Below, piece after piece: positions 42,426 through 51,835 of a stretch of 64,000 nucleotides of DNA. The first letter of the stretch is position 1. Every line of letters begins with the position of its first letter. Under the pieces are notes generated by a model. It did not search any database. It was not told where the DNA came from and saw nothing but the letters and a program-made list of their open reading frames with translations. The translations under genes and the position numbers were made by a program. This DNA comes from Peptococcaceae bacterium BRH_c8a (lineage in GTDB: Bacteria > Bacillota > Desulfotomaculia > Desulfotomaculales > Desulfallaceae), in contig LADP01000005.1 in NCBI GenBank assembly GCA_000961575.1, positions 124,001-188,000 of the forward strand, read 5' to 3'.

Positions 42426-43790
42426 GTGATGAACCAAAAAGGCGTAGTCATGAGGGTAACGGGCAAAAAAACTGTTGTTTATACTACCAAAGGGGATTTT
42501 ATCCAAATAAATACCCCAGCCCCAAATCCACTAGTGGGGCAAACCATTGATTTTTGTATCAAGTCTCGGCCAGTTTTCACAATGAATGCCCTTTTTAAAT
42601 ATGCCACCACTGCGGCGGTATTGTTTCTTGTATTAGCCCTGGGACTTATGTACCCGCTTTTATGGCCGCTGGGCGGGGCCGTGGCCTCGGTTGAGCTGAA
42701 TATCAACGATGGGATTAGTTTGCAGCTTAATAAAGATGGGAAGGTAACCAACGTACATAATGCGGGGGTGGAATTAGACAGCACCGCTGATGGCTTACCG
42801 CTTAAAGGGATGGATGTTTACCAGGCAGTTAAGATGATTGTAGAAGATGCCGGTTTAAAAGGTGATTTTGGCCATGAGCAGAGTATTGTCATGGTCAGCG
42901 TAGTACCCGTGGTCAAGAGCGGGGCAGACGCGGTTGACTCCGACAAACTGCGGGGTGTGGTTCATGAAGAACTGCTTAAGCAAAATGCCAACGGTGTGGT
43001 TATGGTGGGCGAATTGAGCAGGGAGACCGGCAGCAAGGCCCAGAATTTAGGTATGACAGCAAACAATTATCTTGTATATGAACGCTGCCAGCGAGACGGT
43101 CTTGATGTGCAGGCAGATGTTTTTCGCGAGCGTAATGTTCGGGAAGCCATGGTTGAGGTTAATGTTTCACTGCCTAAGCTCTTTCCAGGGGAATATTTGG
43201 AAGTAACCCGGCAAGATAGTATTAAAACGGAAGAAAAAGAAGAAGTAATTGTATATACCGGGCAACAGGTGCAGGAACAAATACCCGAACGGGTGGTGAC
43301 GGAATCAAGGCGTCTCCAGCCGGGTAGCAGGAGTTCAATCCTGCGAGGTAAGGAAGGACAGGTGCGGGTATCTAAGTACGAGGAAGCGGAGAACGGTGTC
43401 AGAGCTGTGACCGGCCATAATTGGTCTTTGGGTAGTACCACTACAAACCAGGCGAAAAAATTAACCGGTAGCGTTATTGACCGGAACGGGTTGCCTATCG
43501 GGGAGACCGGGGTAAAACACAGGGACACCATAAATATTTACCGGGAGCAAAATAACCGGGAATCAATTATAAAAGCTGAACCGCTCCCAGTGCATAGGGA
43601 AAATTTAGTTGAGCACGGTAGCCAGGCTGAACCAGATTATTTGGTTGAACCTGATTACCTGGTTGAGCGTGGCAGTTTAAATGAGCAGAAGGATTATTTA
43701 TCCCAGTCAGATTCGAGGAACAGGGATTATAATCGCTTTAACCATCTAGAAAATACAAAAGAAAAGAAATTAGATGCTCCCTTACTATAG
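42426..43790 (+). CDS. rsgI: RsgI-family membrane anti-sigma factor
   Basis: 454 residues. A cytoplasmic RsgI_N domain (about 1-50, GVVMRVTGKKTVVYTTKGDFI) precedes one membrane helix (about 57-80), a conserved outer domain (about 85-260) and a long polar tail (about 260-454) rich in Glu, Arg, Gln and Asn, with a DYLVEPDYLVE repeat, as expected for a disordered sensor region. The outer domain normally has an Asn-Pro bond that self-cleaves; here the matching segment is LNINDGISL, so Asn94 is followed by Asp instead of Pro. GTG 42426 has GAGGTG six bases upstream; ATG 42429 is also possible. It sequesters SigI until wall stress. Confidence 0.9.
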   Translation: MMNQKGVVMRVTGKKTVVYTTKGDFIQINTPAPNPLVGQTIDFCIKSRPVFTMNALFKYATTAAVLFLVLALGLMYPLLWPLGGAVASVELNINDGISLQLNKDGKVTNVHNAGVELDSTADGLPLKGMDVYQAVKMIVEDAGLKGDFGHEQSIVMVSVVPVVKSGADAVDSDKLRGVVHEELLKQNANGVVMVGELSRETGSKAQNLGMTANNYLVYERCQRDGLDVQADVFRERNVREAMVEVNVSLPKLFPGEYLEVTRQDSIKTEEKEEVIVYTGQQVQEQIPERVVTESRRLQPGSRSSILRGKEGQVRVSKYEEAENGVRAVTGHNWSLGSTTTNQAKKLTGSVIDRNGLPIGETGVKHRDTINIYREQNNRESIIKAEPLPVHRENLVEHGSQAEPDYLVEPDYLVERGSLNEQKDYLSQSDSRNRDYNRFNHLENTKEKKLDAPLL

Positions 43791-43867
43791 TCCAATATAA
43801 TTTAATTCGCTGCTCGTAACTTAAACTTTTAATTGACTACAGATAGCTAACCATGTAGAATTAATTT

Positions 43868-43997
43868 CAAAGGGGAGTAGTCGCCCGGTTTCCGGGTTGT
43901 CAAATCGTCAGTACGGCCATCGGGCCCGGTTTGACATAGCTTATTTAAACAGCTAGGCGAGACCTTCGCGCAATTAGCGTGAAGGTCTCGCTTTTTG
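43868..43997 (+). ncRNA. yybP-ykoY manganese riboswitch with terminator
   Basis: Conserved blocks are AAAGGGGAGTAG near 43869, GTCAGTACGG, CCCGGTTTGACATAGC and GGCGAGACCTTCGC. The arm GCGAGACCTTC (43957-43967) also pairs with 43981-43991, which is followed by five T, forming the terminator used when Mn2+ is low. It precedes the cation antiporter gene at 44072, a usual target of this class. Mn2+ should permit read-through. Confidence 0.85.
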
Positions 43998-44071
43998 TAT
44001 ATATTAAGGTTTGAAAAAGACAAGTCTCAAAGTTCTGTTTAACAAACTTAAAACTGAGAAAGGAATAGACT

Positions 44072-45064
44072 ATGTTTATAACATTGTACCTGGTTGGTGG
44101 ACTGGCGTTAATCTTGTTTAGCGCTGAACTTTTTACCAATGGGATAGAATGGCTGGGTAAAAAGTTAAAACTATCCGAGGGAGCGGTGGGCAGTGTACTG
44201 GCTGCAGTGGGTACAGCTTTGCCCGAGTCGATGATCCCCGTTATGGCTATTTTGTTTGGCACCGGTGAAGCGTCGCACGAGATAGGCATTGGTGCTATTT
44301 TAGGAGCGCCTTTTATGCTGGCTACACTAGCTTTATCTATCACCGGTATTGCCGCATTGATATGCAAGGTGAATGGAGAAAAGCGGGAGTGCATGTTGAT
44401 AGACCAATCCATAATGAGACGGGATCTTGGCTTCTTTATGCTGGTTTACTCGATAGCTATTCTGGCTGCATTTTTACCCCAGGATTTTAAAAGCCCCGTG
44501 GCTGTATTACTTGTGTTGGCTTACTTTTTTTATGTTGCCCGTACACTTAAGGCTGGCAGTACCCTTTGCGAAACCGAACTAAAACCCCTGCATTTTGCCA
44601 GAAAACAGCAGGAACCGTCAACCAGGGTAATAGTGCTGCAGGTGCTTACCGCCCTGGGGGGCATTATCGTCGGTGCACATTTATTTGTGCAAGGTATTAC
44701 GCATGTGGCTGAAATACTGCATATATCCCCATTTGTGTTGGCTATTTTTATTGCGCCTATTGCCACAGAACTGCCCGAGAAATTTAATAGCCTGATTTGG
44801 GTGCGCCAGTGCAAGGACACTTTGGCCCTGGGTAACATAACCGGTGCCATGGTGTTTCAAAGTTCGATGATTCCCGCACTGGGTATCGCTTTAACACCGT
44901 GGGAGTTGTCGGGTTTGGCTCTTATCAGTGCTTTACTGGCACTAGTCGGGGCCAGTGTTGTTTATCTGACCTTGCGGATAAAAAAAGCCATCCGTCCGGC
45001 AACACTTGCTTTTAACGGCGTATTTTATATTATATTTATTGTTGCGGCGGTGGTATTGCATTAA
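44072..45064 (+). CDS. Cation:proton/sodium-calcium antiporter (CaCA family), likely Mn2+/Ca2+ exporter
   Basis: 330 residues with about ten membrane helices and two inverted CaCA repeats: VGTALPESMIPVMAILFGTG (about 45-65) and FIAPIATELPEKFNSLIWVR (about 228-248), whose Glu residues form the ion site. GAGAAAGGA lies upstream of the ATG. The Mn2+ riboswitch in its leader indicates that it exports manganese when it is in excess, as known for other yybP-ykoY genes. The family also moves calcium. Confidence 0.88.
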   Translation: MFITLYLVGGLALILFSAELFTNGIEWLGKKLKLSEGAVGSVLAAVGTALPESMIPVMAILFGTGEASHEIGIGAILGAPFMLATLALSITGIAALICKVNGEKRECMLIDQSIMRRDLGFFMLVYSIAILAAFLPQDFKSPVAVLLVLAYFFYVARTLKAGSTLCETELKPLHFARKQQEPSTRVIVLQVLTALGGIIVGAHLFVQGITHVAEILHISPFVLAIFIAPIATELPEKFNSLIWVRQCKDTLALGNITGAMVFQSSMIPALGIALTPWELSGLALISALLALVGASVVYLTLRIKKAIRPATLAFNGVFYIIFIVAAVVLH

Positions 45065-45163
45065 ACGCTAATTAGCCAAAGGTTGCACTTTTTTAAATAT
45101 CGGGATATATTCGGAAGGGAAGATAACAAAGCAGTAATTATATAATGTTTGGTGGTATGTCGG

Positions 45164-45805
45164 GTGGATTATAAAGATTTAGCCATTGAATTAGTTAACC
45201 TTCATGGTTATTGGGCCCTGTTTGTAACGATGTTTGTTGATACTATGGGTATACCCATGCCTTCAAAAACCATGCTCGTGCTCTCCGGTTACTTTGTAAC
45301 CTTGGGGATATTTGATTTGCAGCGGATTTTTATTGTGGCTCTGGTGGGTACATTAGGTGGTTTTGCCAGTGGCTATACCATTGGAAGCAAACTGGGTGTG
45401 CCCTTTATTCAAAAATACGGCAAGTATGTATTTATTACCCCCGAAAAAATAACCCGATTGGAAACATGGTTTACCCGGTTTGGGAATTTTGCCATCATAA
45501 TAGCCTATTTTTTACCGGTTGCCCGCAGTGTTGTGCCATATATAGCAGGGGTATGTAAAATGCCGTTTATTAAGGTAATGACATTCGCAATTATAGGAGC
45601 AACCTGTTGGATTATATCACTTATATTATTTGGCTATGTTGTTGGGCAAAATCAAGCCGAGATTCTAAGCTTTTTAGTGGATTATTACCTTTATTTAATT
45701 GTCGGTGGGTTAGTATTAACCGTTACACTAATCTTTGTTCAAAAGTATAGAAAAAGTAAGAAACCCAAAAGTAAGCCCCCAGAAGACAGTGATACGAATA
45801 ATTAA
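45164..45805 (+). CDS. DedA family membrane protein
   Basis: 213 residues. FVDTMGIPMPSKTMLVLSGYF, GGFASGYTIGSKLG and FLPVARSVVPYIAGVCKMPF are DedA hallmarks; about five membrane helices and a basic tail follow. The family includes lipid scramblases for undecaprenyl phosphate and phosphatidylethanolamine. The GTG at 45164 with GGTGG upstream is chosen, although a TTG at 45149 is possible. It is co-directional with the antiporter gene but separated by 99 bases. Confidence 0.85.
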   Translation: MDYKDLAIELVNLHGYWALFVTMFVDTMGIPMPSKTMLVLSGYFVTLGIFDLQRIFIVALVGTLGGFASGYTIGSKLGVPFIQKYGKYVFITPEKITRLETWFTRFGNFAIIIAYFLPVARSVVPYIAGVCKMPFIKVMTFAIIGATCWIISLILFGYVVGQNQAEILSFLVDYYLYLIVGGLVLTVTLIFVQKYRKSKKPKSKPPEDSDTNN

Positions 45806-45962
45806 AGTGTAACTTTAATAAATGAAAGTAATTTAAATAAGTAATTACAAAATTATGGTGGGATTTGAAAAATAAACAGGAACGATACTATGTTTTGTCG
45901 AAAGTAAATCTACTTATAATTTGACTTATTATATTCAACTGGTCACGGAGGTGCCTGATAAA

Positions 45963-46871
45963 GTGAGATTATTAACGCGTTCCGATTTTGATGGTCTGGC
46001 ATGTGCCACCCTTTTGCTTGAACTTAACCTTGTCGATTCTTTTAAGTTTGTCCACCCCAAAGATGTTCAGGATGGTTTAATTGAGGTTAATAAAAATGAC
46101 ATCCTGGCGAATGTTCCATTTGCCAAGGGCTGCGGCCTTTGGTTTGACCACCACAGCTCGGAAGAAGAACGCGGGAGTCTGAAAGAAGAATTTGCCGGTC
46201 GGTCTGAACAAGCCCCGTCCTGCGCTCGGGTTATCTATAATTATTACGGTGGTAGTAGTAAATTTGGCGCTAATCTTAATGAGTTGATGGCTGCTGTTGA
46301 CAAGGCTGATGCTGCTCAGTTTACAGTGCAAGAGATACTTAACCCTGAAGGTTGGGTACTGCTTGCATTTGTAATGGATCCACGAACCGGGTTGGGACGG
46401 TTTCGCCAGTTTCGGATTAGCAACTATCAACTAATGGAGAAACTGGCTAACGATATCAGGTATAAATCAATTGACCAGATCCTTAGTGATTATGATGTCA
46501 GGGAAAGGGTTGACCTGTATTTCGAACAGACTGAATTATTTAAAAAAATGGTCAGAAAGTATTCCACTGTTCATAATAATGTGTTGGTAACCGACCTGCG
46601 TGGAGTTGACCCCATTTATTCAGGGAACCGCTTTATTCCGTATGCGTTGTGTCCCGACGTGAATATAAGCATTTGGGCTATCGAAGGCAAACTGGGCAAT
46701 TCCGTGTTCACCTGCGGTAAAAGCATTATCAATCGCAACTCTAATAAAAATATCGGCTCGGTTATGTTGCAGTACGGTGGCGGTGGTCATTTCAACGTAG
46801 GGACTTGTCAGGTACCGCATGAGCAGGCCGAGCAGATCCTTGAAGTATTAATTCAAAAATTTCAGGATTAG
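45963..46871 (+). CDS. DHH-family phosphoesterase
   Basis: 302 residues. The first Asp motif is SDFDGLACA, the DHH motif is WFDHHSSEE, and DKADA and a C-terminal DHHA1-like YGGGGHFNVGTC complete the metal and substrate sites. Such proteins cleave phosphodiesters (nanoRNA, pApA, c-di-AMP or polyphosphate). The GTG at 45963 with GGAGGTG upstream is preferred to the upstream frame start. No localisation signal is present. As the window carries a c-di-AMP riboswitch, pApA or c-di-AMP turnover is an appealing but unproven role. Confidence 0.85.
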   Translation: MRLLTRSDFDGLACATLLLELNLVDSFKFVHPKDVQDGLIEVNKNDILANVPFAKGCGLWFDHHSSEEERGSLKEEFAGRSEQAPSCARVIYNYYGGSSKFGANLNELMAAVDKADAAQFTVQEILNPEGWVLLAFVMDPRTGLGRFRQFRISNYQLMEKLANDIRYKSIDQILSDYDVRERVDLYFEQTELFKKMVRKYSTVHNNVLVTDLRGVDPIYSGNRFIPYALCPDVNISIWAIEGKLGNSVFTCGKSIINRNSNKNIGSVMLQYGGGGHFNVGTCQVPHEQAEQILEVLIQKFQD

Positions 46872-46930
46872 CACTTGGATTTAAGGGTTTTTTCATTTAC
46901 ATACTAAATTCCCCATACGGTATACCAGCG

Positions 46931-46954
46931 GCGCCCTTACAGGGCGCTATTTTG
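46931..46954 (+). terminator. Terminator after the DHH phosphoesterase gene
   Basis: Arms GCGCCC (46931-46936) and complement (46942-46947), a 5-base loop and a T-rich tail. Confidence 0.7.
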
Positions 46955-47072
46955 GTTTATTAATAGGTTTTTCTGTAAAAAAATACCCATTGCCCAATGT
47001 TCGACATTTTCCCCAAAGGATATGACAGGCAATTTGTAAAATAAATATAACTTTAACTTTTACAGTAAAGAA

Positions 47073-49655
47073 ATGAGGTTATATTGTTTGAAAGAGGAAG
47101 ATAAGTCAAAAGAACAACTAATAGAGGAAAATAAACTGTTGCGCGGGCAAATTAAAGCATTGAAACAGGCAAACAAAATGCAAGGTATACTTGCCGACTT
47201 GGTTGAGAACCTCCCTAACGGAATTATCGTTACCGATTTGGACAGTCGCATAATTTATGTTAATAAGGCTATCGAAAAATTAACCGGTTACCAGCACCGG
47301 GAATTGATTGGGCAGTTTCCAGTCATTTTTAATGCCGAAATAAATGCCGATGAAATTCAGCAACAAATTGTTAATTGCATGCAGCGTAATAAAAACTGGT
47401 GTGGAGAGATTTTACAGCAGCGCAAAAAAGGCAGCAAATATAAAGCGGAATTGGAAATGTTCCCCGTACAACAAAAAGATGGTGCAATTATTGCGTGGGC
47501 CAGCATTCAGCGTGATATTGAAGCATTGAGGGAGAGCGAGGAACGATATCGCAAGCTGGTTGAACTATCACCGGATGCTATAGCCGTTTATAGTGAAGGT
47601 AAAATTATTTTAATTAACAATATGGGGGCAAAACTTTACGGTGTTGCAAGCCCCCAGGAACTAATTGGAAGGCAGGCGATGGATTTTGTTCACCCTGATT
47701 TCCACCAACTAGTAAAGAAACGAGTACAGCAAATGTTAATCAGTGGTGAAACTGCCGCTTTAGCTGAAGAAAAATTTATTGTGTCTGACGGAAGTATTAT
47801 CGATGTGGAGGTTGCAGCGGCTCCGCTTTACTTTAAAGGTAAGCCCGCGGTGCAAGTTGTCGTTCGGGATATCACTTGGCGCAAACAAGCAGAGAAAGCG
47901 CTGGAAACTGAACGGCAGAGACTGTTTTCTCTCCTGGATGGACTTCCGGCACTGCTTTACCTCCAAACTCCAAATTATCGTGTCTGCTTTGCCAACCGTT
48001 ATTTCAGAGAGTTATTTGGTGAACCGGGGGACAAACTATGTTATTCAATTATTGAGGGTAGGTCTGTTCCATGTGAGAACTGCCCGGCATTATATGTGAT
48101 GGAAAAGCAGAATCCCTGTGTGTGTGAACGCACCGCGTGTAATGGGCGCACTTTCCAGGTAAGCTACAATCCGTATTATGATGTTGACGGCACCCCAATG
48201 GTGTTAGTTTCGGGCATTGATATTACCGAGCGCAAAAAGGCAGAAGAAACTTTGCGCGTATCCGAAGAGCGGTTTGCCAAAGCGTTTCATAGTAATCCTG
48301 CTGCCATGGCCATTACAACCTTAGATGGCTATTATATCGATGTTAACAAAAGTTTTATTAACGTTACCGGTTTTAACCGGGAAGAACTTTTAGGCAGGTC
48401 GTCGGTTAAATTAGGCATCTGGTTTGATGTAGATGAAAGAACCCGGTATGGTAAGGAAATATTAAGTAACGGTGCCATTTACGATGTGGAGTTTAAGTTC
48501 CGCAAAAAAGCAGGTGAGGTAAGAACAGGGCTTCTTTCAGTGGAGTTAATTGATATTAGTGGTGAAAGGTGCTTTTTAAGTTTATTTAGTGACATTACAG
48601 AGAGCAAGCAGATGCAGGCGGCTTTAAGAAGGGCGCAACGTGATAAGGAAATTATTCTTGAGTCTATATCAGAACTGGTAGTTTATCATGATCCAAACAT
48701 GATTATTAAGTGGGCCAATAAATCTGCCGGTAAGTCAGGCGGCATGACCGCTGCTCAATTAGTGGGACTTCATTGCTATGAAGTTTGGTATCATCGTGAA
48801 GATCCGTGCCCGGGCTGTCCGGTTAAAAAATCCCTTGCATCCGGCAAATTTGAAGAAAGAGAAACAATTGGTCCTGACGGGAGTATTTGGCTGGTTAAGG
48901 CTTACCCGGTGATAGAGAAAGATGCAATCGTTGGTATTGTGGAGGTGGCTCGTGATGTAACAGAACGCCGGCAGGTGCAAATAGAGATGGCCAGGTTTGA
49001 ACGGTTAAATCTAATTGGTCAGATGGCGGCGGGTATCGGTCACGAAGTTAGGAATCCCATGACCACTGTGCATGGCTTTTTGCAACTGTTAAAAGGCAAA
49101 GAGAAGTGTAATGATTACATTGGATATTTTGATCTAATGCTTGAAGAACTAGACAGGGCCAATAGCATAATTACACAATTTCTTTCTCTAGCTAAAAAGA
49201 AGCCAGAAAAGAAACAGATGCATAACCTAAATTCCATATTGCAAACTATTTCTCCACTTATCCAGGCCGATGCTTACAGTTTAGATAAACAACTAATATT
49301 ACAGTTAAACAGCATACCAGATTTGATACTAGACGATAAAGAAATCCGCCAACTTATATTTAATCTGGCACGTAATGGTTTGGAAGCAATGCAACCGGGT
49401 GGGAGTTTAACAATTAAAACGTATGTTGAGGGTCAAGAAGTGGTTTTAGCTTTTCAAGACCAGGGCACTGGAATTGAACCGGAGGTGTTTTCTAAACTGG
49501 GCACCCCATTTTTTACCACCAAAGATAACGGTACGGGTTTAGGACTCGCGGTTTGTTACAGTATTGTTGCCAGGCACAATGCAAGGATGAATGCCGAGTC
49601 CGGCCCTTATGGCACTACTTTCTTTGTACAGTTCCAGTTGGGGTTTCCAAGTTAA
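47073..49655 (+). CDS. Multi-PAS sensor histidine kinase (sporulation-kinase type), paralogue A
   Basis: 860 residues, no membrane helix. A short coiled coil (about 5-30) precedes five PAS domains (about 35-145, 155-275, 280-390, 395-505 and 515-630). The phosphoacceptor His lies in MAAGIGHEVRNPMTT; the ATPase motifs are NLARNGLEAM, DQGTGIEPE and NGTGLGLAVCYS. The dimerisation box matches the Kin-type kinases that feed Spo0F. Two PAS domains carry Cys motifs, CYSIIEGRSVPCENCP (about 323) and CYEVWYHREDPCPGCP (about 567). There is no response regulator nearby. The ATG at 47073 lacks a good ribosome site; a TTG at 47088 is an alternative. Its end overlaps the convergent hydrolase gene by 117 bases. 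Confidence 0.9.
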   Translation: MRLYCLKEEDKSKEQLIEENKLLRGQIKALKQANKMQGILADLVENLPNGIIVTDLDSRIIYVNKAIEKLTGYQHRELIGQFPVIFNAEINADEIQQQIVNCMQRNKNWCGEILQQRKKGSKYKAELEMFPVQQKDGAIIAWASIQRDIEALRESEERYRKLVELSPDAIAVYSEGKIILINNMGAKLYGVASPQELIGRQAMDFVHPDFHQLVKKRVQQMLISGETAALAEEKFIVSDGSIIDVEVAAAPLYFKGKPAVQVVVRDITWRKQAEKALETERQRLFSLLDGLPALLYLQTPNYRVCFANRYFRELFGEPGDKLCYSIIEGRSVPCENCPALYVMEKQNPCVCERTACNGRTFQVSYNPYYDVDGTPMVLVSGIDITERKKAEETLRVSEERFAKAFHSNPAAMAITTLDGYYIDVNKSFINVTGFNREELLGRSSVKLGIWFDVDERTRYGKEILSNGAIYDVEFKFRKKAGEVRTGLLSVELIDISGERCFLSLFSDITESKQMQAALRRAQRDKEIILESISELVVYHDPNMIIKWANKSAGKSGGMTAAQLVGLHCYEVWYHREDPCPGCPVKKSLASGKFEERETIGPDGSIWLVKAYPVIEKDAIVGIVEVARDVTERRQVQIEMARFERLNLIGQMAAGIGHEVRNPMTTVHGFLQLLKGKEKCNDYIGYFDLMLEELDRANSIITQFLSLAKKKPEKKQMHNLNSILQTISPLIQADAYSLDKQLILQLNSIPDLILDDKEIRQLIFNLARNGLEAMQPGGSLTIKTYVEGQEVVLAFQDQGTGIEPEVFSKLGTPFFTTKDNGTGLGLAVCYSIVARHNARMNAESGPYGTTFFVQFQLGFPS

Positions 49656-50519
49656 TGAAATAGAAGGCTGTATTTCCCTATAAATCACGTTGGGAATTGC
49701 ACTTAATTGTTGTAGATGGCTTATGAGCTCATTTGAGAAAAGTTGCGGATTATCCAACATCGAATAATGGCCGCAATTCGGAAGAATACGTAATCGGGAA
49801 TTTGGTATGGCCTGATGCAATCTCAGGCCCCAGTACGCAGGGAGAAAACGATCATATTGTCCCCATAGGATGGTTGTTGGCGCAGTGATAAACGGCAAGT
49901 GGGGAACTAAAACCTGAGTTTCATGATGCTCTAAAGCGCCGGCTGCCAGCTGTAGAGCTTTATAATCTTCAGGAGTCTTAAAAGGCGATGTAAAAGCTTC
50001 AATTATATCTGCTGTGAGCATTTTTTGATTATGCATCCCCACCCGCAGCATTTGTTGGATTATTAATGGTGAGGGTTCAAATTCAGGCGCTGTGGGCCAG
50101 CGCATTGATACCACCGTAGGTAATGGCCAGTTGCTAAAACAAACGCCGTCGGCAACGGTAATACTTATAACCCGTTCAGGATTATTAACAGCCAGTATTT
50201 GCACGATTCCCCCGCCAAGGTCGTGCCCTACAAAATGGGCTTTTTCTATTCCTAATTGATCTAAAATGGAAAGGATATGTTGCGCTTGGCTGTGCAAAGT
50301 TAAGTCTTCAATAGGGCCTCTGGAAGATTGGCCATACCCCAAAAGGTCAGGTGCTATTGTAGTATACCGGTCACCTAAAAAAGTCATCACCTGATGCCAG
50401 AGAAATGAATGTGTCGGTATTCCATGAATAAAAACCACAGCAGGACCGTTTTGGCCAATATTTCTATAAAAAAACTGATAACGCCCGGACTGGATAAATC
50501 CTTCCTTTATTGGATTCAC
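49539..50519 (-). CDS. Alpha/beta hydrolase (dehalogenase/epoxide-hydrolase-like)
   Basis: 326 residues starting at GTG. The oxyanion motif is HGIPTHSF, the nucleophile elbow VGHDLGGG has Asp in place of Ser, an acid residue lies in WGQYDRFLP and the His in NCGHYSMLDNP. An Asp nucleophile is typical of haloalkane dehalogenases and epoxide hydrolases. The usual fold ends near residue 285; the last 40 residues are encoded antisense to the end of the kinase gene and look like an extension. The GTG has GGAG nine bases upstream. It stands alone, leftward, after the manganese catalase gene. Confidence 0.85.
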   Translation of the reverse strand: MNPIKEGFIQSGRYQFFYRNIGQNGPAVVFIHGIPTHSFLWHQVMTFLGDRYTTIAPDLLGYGQSSRGPIEDLTLHSQAQHILSILDQLGIEKAHFVGHDLGGGIVQILAVNNPERVISITVADGVCFSNWPLPTVVSMRWPTAPEFEPSPLIIQQMLRVGMHNQKMLTADIIEAFTSPFKTPEDYKALQLAAGALEHHETQVLVPHLPFITAPTTILWGQYDRFLPAYWGLRLHQAIPNSRLRILPNCGHYSMLDNPQLFSNELISHLQQLSAIPNVIYREIQPSISLTWKPQLELYKESSAIRAGLGIHPCIVPGNNTVTNRES

Positions 50520-50574
50520 ATATCACATCTCCTTTTTATGGTTGGCAGTCCATATTTTTCAAGGGTTTCAAATG

Positions 50575-51252
50575 CTAATGCTGCTGATCTGGATTTTGAA
50601 AGGCGGGAGCTTGCGGATCCTGAACATCGAAGTATTTACCCGGTTTGGATAGGTTAAAATAAAGCCTGGCATCCTTATCTACGCCCCAGTCCCTATTTGA
50701 GCCTGTATCCTGGATTTTTGTGAAAGCCTCCCTAAATAGAGTGTTATGTGCCTCTTCACGGTTAAGAAGGAAGTCAATCATCTGCCTCACATGTTTGTCG
50801 TTGATTTGCCTGTGGAGGTACTCGTAAACTACTTTTGCCCTTTGTTCCGCAGCAATGTTAGAGAGAAGATCGGCTGGTAAATCACCGGTGACGTTAACAT
50901 ACGCAGCAGTCCAGGGAACACCGGAACCGTTTGTAAGATAGGGAGCAAGGCCAGTTAATACCTGGCTTTCAATAGTTCCCGATTGTACCGCTTGGGCGTT
51001 GACATCATGACCGTTTAGAAGGTTTACGGCGGTGGCAACCATTTCCATGTGGCTCAATTCCTCAGCGGCAATATCCATAAAAAGATCTTTAATTTCAGGA
51101 TCTTTTATTCGGAAACTCTGGGAAATATATTGCATTGCTGCTTTAAGTTCGCCCTGCGGACCGCCAAGCTGCTCTGTTAACATTGCGGCATAGGTTGGGT
51201 TAGGCTTCTCCACCCGAACCATTTGTAATAGGTTTTTATCATGTTTAAACAT
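50575..51252 (-). CDS. Manganese catalase (CotJC-like)
   Basis: 225 residues. Metal ligands follow the dimanganese pattern: Glu in GGPQGELKAAMQYI, Glu-x-x-His in AEELSHMEM, Glu in AAEQRAKVVYEYL and Glu-x-x-His in NREEAHNTLF. It converts hydrogen peroxide to water and oxygen without haem and is often deposited in spore coats (CotJC). GGGGGGA lies before the ATG. The C-terminal tail is short and polar. It is 55 bases upstream of the hydrolase gene and may share its transcript. Confidence 0.9.
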   Translation of the reverse strand: MFKHDKNLLQMVRVEKPNPTYAAMLTEQLGGPQGELKAAMQYISQSFRIKDPEIKDLFMDIAAEELSHMEMVATAVNLLNGHDVNAQAVQSGTIESQVLTGLAPYLTNGSGVPWTAAYVNVTGDLPADLLSNIAAEQRAKVVYEYLHRQINDKHVRQMIDFLLNREEAHNTLFREAFTKIQDTGSNRDWGVDKDARLYFNLSKPGKYFDVQDPQAPAFQNPDQQH

Positions 51253-51465
51253 ATTATTTCCCCCCTAGAATTTTTTTTAGTTGTATCCATCAGGATGTAA
51301 ACTTATGTAACCTTGCTGTAAGAATCAGGGGATTCTAAAAAAGATTCATGTTTACTCGTCAAGTGCCTATTACGTTTTATAGACTTTTTGGTTAAAGACT
51401 ATGGCCACACCACGAAAAATAATTCCCTTTAATAGGGAATTATAAAAACAAATTTGAAATGCTAT

Positions 51466-51621
51466 TTATTTCTTATTATACCCACCATAGCCGCCCCCAA
51501 AGCCCCAAAATCCCATACCGAATACCAGCAGGATCAGGACCAAAAAGAGGATAAAGCTTCCATCAAAGTAAGTACCACCGGTATAACCGCCGCCGGTAGT
51601 GGCACCTCCGCCATAACCCAT
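51466..51621 (-). CDS. YjcZ-like Gly-rich small membrane protein, copy 1
   Basis: 51 residues. A Gly/Thr/Tyr-rich N-terminus (MGYGGGATTGGGYTGG) precedes one membrane helix (SFILFLVLILLVFGMGFWG) and a Gly/Tyr tail. AAGGAGG lies nine bases before the ATG. It is 85 percent or more identical by eye to copy 3 at 53991-54134. YjcZ-type proteins are made in sporulation; function unknown. Confidence 0.8.
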   Translation of the reverse strand: MGYGGGATTGGGYTGGTYFDGSFILFLVLILLVFGMGFWGFGGGYGGYNKK

Positions 51622-51835
51622 AGATTTAGCCTCCTTTTTTATGTTTATTAATTTAGTTGACTTATATTATGAAAACCACAAGGTAAATGTTACCAACACT
51701 TAAACTTAACCCATCTCGAGTGAAAAAAGGTGGCATTAAATTTAGTCACAACTATTCTGCAACCTACCTAATGTAACCTATAAAAACAACCTCAACGGGC
51801 ATCATATAACCTAAACGTAAGGAGGAACTTAATAA

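Noticed and set aside
43945..44412. 155-codon minus-strand ORF over the antiporter start
   Set aside because: It covers the manganese riboswitch and the antiporter N-terminus in antisense; no ribosome site.
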